Assembly (NCBI GenBank): GCA_945910975.1
Contig: CAMDZY010000062.1
Coordinates: 1-9,059, forward strand
From: an uncultured Clostridia bacterium
GTDB taxonomy: Bacteria; Bacillota; Clostridia; Oscillospirales; Oscillospiraceae
Direction of reading: 5' to 3'
DNA length: 9,059 nt
Under the pieces are notes generated by a model that was given only the letters and a program-made list of their open reading frames with translations, searched no databases and was not told where the DNA came from. Below are positions 6,630 through 9,059 of this stretch, piece after piece (the stretch's first letter is position 1; the number at the start of each line of letters is the position of its first letter). A program made the translations under genes and the position numbers.

Positions 6630-6709
6630 AACATAAATTTTTAAAGCCGCTGTCGATTTGCCTGTGTGCAGCCTTGGCAGTCAGCTCGGTTGCCATCACG
6701 GCCAGCGCC
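6626..6709 (+). other. Signal peptide of the LxxG-heptad protein
   Basis: Residues 1-28: basic n-region with K2, K4 and K7, a hydrophobic core, and AxA (A26-S27-A28) before L29, fitting signal peptidase I. C12 and C14 lie inside the core but the preceding LSI does not fit a lipobox, so a lipoprotein is unlikely. Confidence 0.82.
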
Positions 6710-8848
6710 CTTTCCGGTAAGCAAACCCACGAACCTGCCACCACGATGGCTGCCACTTCCGCAGCCGATCCGCAGGCAGAGGCCGTCAAGGACGAAACCG
6801 TCTATGTCATTGCAGGCGCAGACGGCAGCGTTGAAAAAATCATCGTCAGCGATTGGCTGAAAAATTCACTCCAAAGCGACTCGTTAAGCGATGAATCGGA
6901 GCTTCTCAATGTAGAAAACGTCAAGGGCAACGAAAGCTACCAAACAGACGGCGACAATGTGCGCGTGTGGGATGCACAGGGCAATGACATCTACTACCGG
7001 GGCGACATTCAAAAAGAGCTTCCGGTCGATATGCGCATATCTTACACACTCGACGGCGAGCAGATTTCCCCCGATGCCCTCGCCGGACAAAGCGGCCACG
7101 TCGTCATTCGCTTTGATTATCAAAACAACCAGTTTGAAACCGTGGACATCGACGGCAAAAAAGAAACAATTTATGTCCCCTTCGCCATGCTGACCGGCAT
7201 CTTGCTCGACACCGACCGTTTCGCCAATGTGGAAGTGTCCAACGGCAAGCTCATCAACGACGGCGATCACACGGCTGTCATCGGCCTTGCCTTCCCGGGA
7301 CTGCAAAGCAACCTCGGTGTCGCCAAGGAAACGCTGAATCTGCCGGATTACGTGGAAATTTCCGCCGATGTGACGGATTTTGAAATGGCAAACACACTGA
7401 CCGTGGCAACCAATTCCCTGTTCAGCCAGCTGGACACAGCAAAGCTCTCCTCTGCCGATTCTCTTTCGGAATCGCTCGGCCAATTGACCGACGCGTTGAC
7501 GAAGCTGACCGACGGTTCCTCCACGCTGTATGACGGCCTTTGCACGCTGCTGGAGAAGTCGAACACACTGGTTTCCGGCGTTGACCAGCTGGCCACCGGC
7601 GCCGAATCGCTCAAGAACGGCGCAGGTGCCATAAACAGTGGCGCTTCGCAGCTGCAACAGGGCGCTGCCGCGCTCAGCTCCGGTCTGGACACACTGCGTG
7701 CCAACAACGATTCCCTCAATGGCGGCGCACGCCAAGTGTTCAATTCCCTGCTTGCCACGGCAAATTCGCAGATCGCAGCCACCGGTCTGAGCATCCCGGC
7801 ACTTACAATTGACAATTATACCGACACACTGAATAGTGCCATTACATCCTTGGACGCAAACGCCGTCTATCAGGCAGCGCTTGCACAGGTCACCGCTGCC
7901 GTGGAAGCCAACCGCCCCACAATTCAGCAAAAGGTGACTGCTGCCGTCAAGGAACAGGTCACCGCGCAGGTCACAGCCGCCGTGCAAGAGCAGGTCACTG
8001 CACAGGTCACAGCTGCCGTTCGGGAAGCCGTTGCAGCGCAGGTGATTCCGGTTGCAACCAATGGCGCAATGACAAAGGAAAGCTATGATGCCGCTGTGGC
8101 TGCCGGTGCAATCGATGCCGAAACACAGACCGCCATCGAAGCCGCCATCGATGCACAGATGGCAACGGACGAGGTTGCGCTGCGCATTGCGCAAAACACT
8201 GCCGCACAGATGAAGACCGATGCCGTGCAGCAGACCATCGCCGCCAACGTGAACGCGCAAATGCAGACCCAGGCGGTCAAGGACACCATTGCCGCCAACG
8301 TAGAAACACAGGTGCAAAAGGCCATTTCCGAAAACATGGCGTCCGATGCCGTGCAGAGCCAGCTGCAAGCCGCATCGGAGGGTGCAAAGTCGCTGATTGC
8401 GCTAAAAGCATCCCTTGACAGCTACAACAGCTTCTACCTTGGCTTGCGCAGCTACACCGCAGGTGTTGCAGACGCCGCCGCAGGCGCAAGCGAACTGAAA
8501 AGCGGCGCAGACAGCCTGCAAAGCGGTGCCGCTCAGCTACAGCAAGGCGCCGGCTCCCTTTATAACGGGATCCAAAAGGTCAAGGACGGCACCCCCGCAC
8601 TTCTCAGCGGCATCACCCAGCTGCGCGACGGTGCAATGACCCTCCGCGACGGTCTGAAGGACTTCAAGGAACAGGGCGTGCAAAAACTGTTGGACGCCTT
8701 TGGCGATAATCTCGACGGCCTTGCCGCCAGAGTGAGCGCAACCGTAGATGTTTCCCGCCACTACCACTCCTTCGCCGGCATCAGCGAGGATATGAACGGC
8801 GAGGTAAAATTCATCTACCGCACCGACGCAATCAAAAACGAAGACTAA
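6626..8848 (+). CDS. Secreted LxxG-heptad coiled-coil protein, partner of the MMPL permease
   Basis: This 740-residue protein begins with a signal peptide: basic start MKHK, hydrophobic core 9-25, and an ASA cleavage site after A28. Residues 55-265 form a folded, strand-rich domain containing a DIYYRGD...LPVDMRISYTLDG segment (121-144). The rest is mostly helical. An LxxG heptad block of the YhgE/Pip type covers about 283-368, 12-residue repeats cover 437-472, 17-residue repeats cover 514-564, and a second LxxG block covers about 612-676. The end (GEVKFIYRTDAI, 725-736) looks conserved in clostridial relatives as I recall them. No further membrane helix, lipobox or LPXTG motif is seen, so it is predicted to be released or held by protein contacts. 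GGAGGT (6611-6616) lies nine bases before the start, which overlaps the permease stop. The likely role is an extracellular component of the transporter; this is inferred from gene order and from the heptads also occurring in membrane transport proteins. Confidence 0.85.
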   Translation: MKHKFLKPLSICLCAALAVSSVAITASALSGKQTHEPATTMAATSAADPQAEAVKDETVYVIAGADGSVEKIIVSDWLKNSLQSDSLSDESELLNVENVKGNESYQTDGDNVRVWDAQGNDIYYRGDIQKELPVDMRISYTLDGEQISPDALAGQSGHVVIRFDYQNNQFETVDIDGKKETIYVPFAMLTGILLDTDRFANVEVSNGKLINDGDHTAVIGLAFPGLQSNLGVAKETLNLPDYVEISADVTDFEMANTLTVATNSLFSQLDTAKLSSADSLSESLGQLTDALTKLTDGSSTLYDGLCTLLEKSNTLVSGVDQLATGAESLKNGAGAINSGASQLQQGAAALSSGLDTLRANNDSLNGGARQVFNSLLATANSQIAATGLSIPALTIDNYTDTLNSAITSLDANAVYQAALAQVTAAVEANRPTIQQKVTAAVKEQVTAQVTAAVQEQVTAQVTAAVREAVAAQVIPVATNGAMTKESYDAAVAAGAIDAETQTAIEAAIDAQMATDEVALRIAQNTAAQMKTDAVQQTIAANVNAQMQTQAVKDTIAANVETQVQKAISENMASDAVQSQLQAASEGAKSLIALKASLDSYNSFYLGLRSYTAGVADAAAGASELKSGADSLQSGAAQLQQGAGSLYNGIQKVKDGTPALLSGITQLRDGAMTLRDGLKDFKEQGVQKLLDAFGDNLDGLAARVSATVDVSRHYHSFAGISEDMNGEVKFIYRTDAIKNED
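7472..7729 (+). repeat. First LxxG heptad block (residues about 283-368)
   Basis: Repeated seven-residue units of the xxxLxxG type include LTDGSST, LYDG, LVSGVDQ, LATGAES, LKNGAGA, INSGASQ, LQQGAAA and LSSGLDT. They match the heptad pattern known from YhgE/Pip-type proteins and predict a long amphipathic helix or coiled coil. Confidence 0.8.
7934..8041 (+). repeat. Three tandem 36-bp (12-residue) units
   Basis: Units at 7934-7969, 7970-8005 and 8006-8041 encode VTAAVKEQVTAQ, VTAAVQEQVTAQ and VTAAVREAVAAQ. The DNA copies differ mainly at third codon positions, with the third unit more diverged at its end. This indicates in-frame duplication followed by drift under selection for the helical sequence. 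Confidence 0.85.
8165..8317 (+). repeat. Three tandem 51-bp (17-residue) units
   Basis: Units at 8165-8215, 8216-8266 and 8267-8317 encode TDEVALRIAQNTAAQMK, TDAVQQTIAANVNAQMQ and TQAVKDTIAANVETQVQ. The second and third units are the closest pair. A partial fourth trace (SDAVQSQLQ) follows at residues 573-581. Confidence 0.75.
8459..8653 (+). repeat. Second LxxG heptad block (residues about 612-676)
   Basis: Units such as LKSGADS, LQSGAAQ, LQQGAGS, LYNGIQK, LLSGITQ, LRDGAMT and LRDGLKD repeat the heptad of the first block. LQQGA and L(K/Q)SGA units occur in both blocks, which points to a common origin. Confidence 0.8.
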
Positions 8849-8861
8849 TTCCTTGCAGCAC

Positions 8862-8905
8862 AAAAAACACCAACAGCCGGCTCTCGTACGAGAGCCGGCT
8901 GTTGG
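8862..8905 (-). terminator. Perfect 36-bp palindrome, terminator of the aldolase gene
   Basis: Arms of 18 bp (8870-8887 and 8888-8905) form a perfect palindrome with a GC-rich centre part (CAGCCGGCTCTCG). Read on the minus strand it is followed by TG and six T residues (8867-8862), a normal intrinsic terminator 28 bases after the aldolase stop. On the plus strand only CGTATTGT follows, so it would stop the MMPL operon less efficiently, but it sits 21 bases after that operon's last stop and probably serves both directions. Confidence 0.85.
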
Positions 8906-8932
8906 CGTATTGTAAAAAGTATGAATATTGCG

Positions 8933-9059
8933 TTAGATTTTGTTGTCGGAACCGAGAACGTCAACGATCTTGTGGCGAACCATATCCTTGACCGCAGCAC
9001 GTGCGGGCTTGAGATACTGTCTGGGGTCGAAATGATCGGGATGCTCTGCAAAGTACTGG
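8933..9059 (-). CDS. fba: Class II fructose-1,6-bisphosphate aldolase, C-terminal part
   Basis: Reading the minus strand from the window edge gives 41 codons and a TAA stop (8935-8933). The gene runs off the window, so its start and catalytic core are not visible. The peptide contains YFAEHPDHFDPRQYLKPAR, then AAVKDMVRHKIVDVLGSDNKI. This matches the characteristic C-terminus of class II aldolases of the Fba type (HPxxFDPRxYLxPAR...VLGS). These are zinc-dependent cytoplasmic enzymes that interconvert fructose 1,6-bisphosphate with glyceraldehyde 3-phosphate and dihydroxyacetone phosphate in glycolysis and gluconeogenesis. The gene is convergent with the MMPL operon and ends at a strong terminator. 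The identification rests only on this C-terminal signature. Confidence 0.82.
   Translation of the reverse strand, partial: QYFAEHPDHFDPRQYLKPARAAVKDMVRHKIVDVLGSDNKI

Noticed and set aside
6656..6670. Cysteines at residues 12 and 14 of the secreted protein as a lipoprotein anchor
   Set aside because: The residues before them (LSIC, CLC) do not fit a lipobox, and a better signal peptidase I site ASA follows at residues 26-28.
6884..8368. 494-residue open frame antisense to the LxxG protein
   Set aside because: Its Cys/Gly/Val-rich repetitive sequence is the complement of the Ala/Gln/Thr-rich repeats of the sense gene. The sense gene has a signal peptide, ribosome binding site and operon overlap; the antisense frame has none of these.

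Overview
The window looks like chromosomal DNA of a low-redundancy, moderate-GC (mid-50s percent by eye) Gram-positive anaerobe of the Clostridia, most likely an Oscillospiraceae/Ruminococcaceae-type gut bacterium. This is inferred from strong AGGAGG-type ribosome binding sites, sigma-A-like promoters, a zinc-ribbon/low-complexity/membrane protein, an MMPL permease paired with a secreted LxxG-heptad protein, and a class II fructose-bisphosphate aldolase. No rRNA, tRNA, CRISPR array, insertion sequence or phage gene was seen.

Layout. Positions 3-50 hold two adjacent perfect hairpins. A P-loop nucleoside kinase of the uridine kinase/phosphoribulokinase family follows (83-1009, +). Thirteen bases later a consensus promoter (TTGACA, 16 bp, TGnTATAAT) drives a zinc-ribbon protein with a Gly/Tyr/Gln/Pro-rich linker, one membrane helix and an acidic outer domain (1081-2394, +), which ends at a strong intrinsic terminator (2416-2456). 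Convergent to it is a two-gene minus-strand operon: a MarR-family regulator (3240-3704, GTG start) translationally coupled by an ATGA overlap to a TauE/SafE-type exporter (2470-3243).

The divergent intergenic region (3705-3933) carries a well-formed marR promoter, palindromes suited to a MarR operator, a 12-bp inverted repeat with more distant degenerate copies, and a weaker plus-strand promoter. That promoter would serve a tightly packed three-gene operon: a six-helix DUF308/HdeD-like protein (3934-4533), an MMPL/RND permease with both proton-relay Asp-Tyr pairs (4536-6629), and a secreted helical protein with two LxxG heptad blocks around 12- and 17-residue tandem repeats (6626-8848). The gene order suggests an envelope transport module whose regulator and a second exporter are encoded divergently; this is inference from layout. 

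The window closes with the C-terminal 41 codons of a class II fructose-1,6-bisphosphate aldolase on the minus strand (8933-9059), separated from the operon by a perfect 36-bp palindrome that acts as the aldolase terminator. No gene-free stretch exceeds 300 bases; the longest is the 229-base divergent region.
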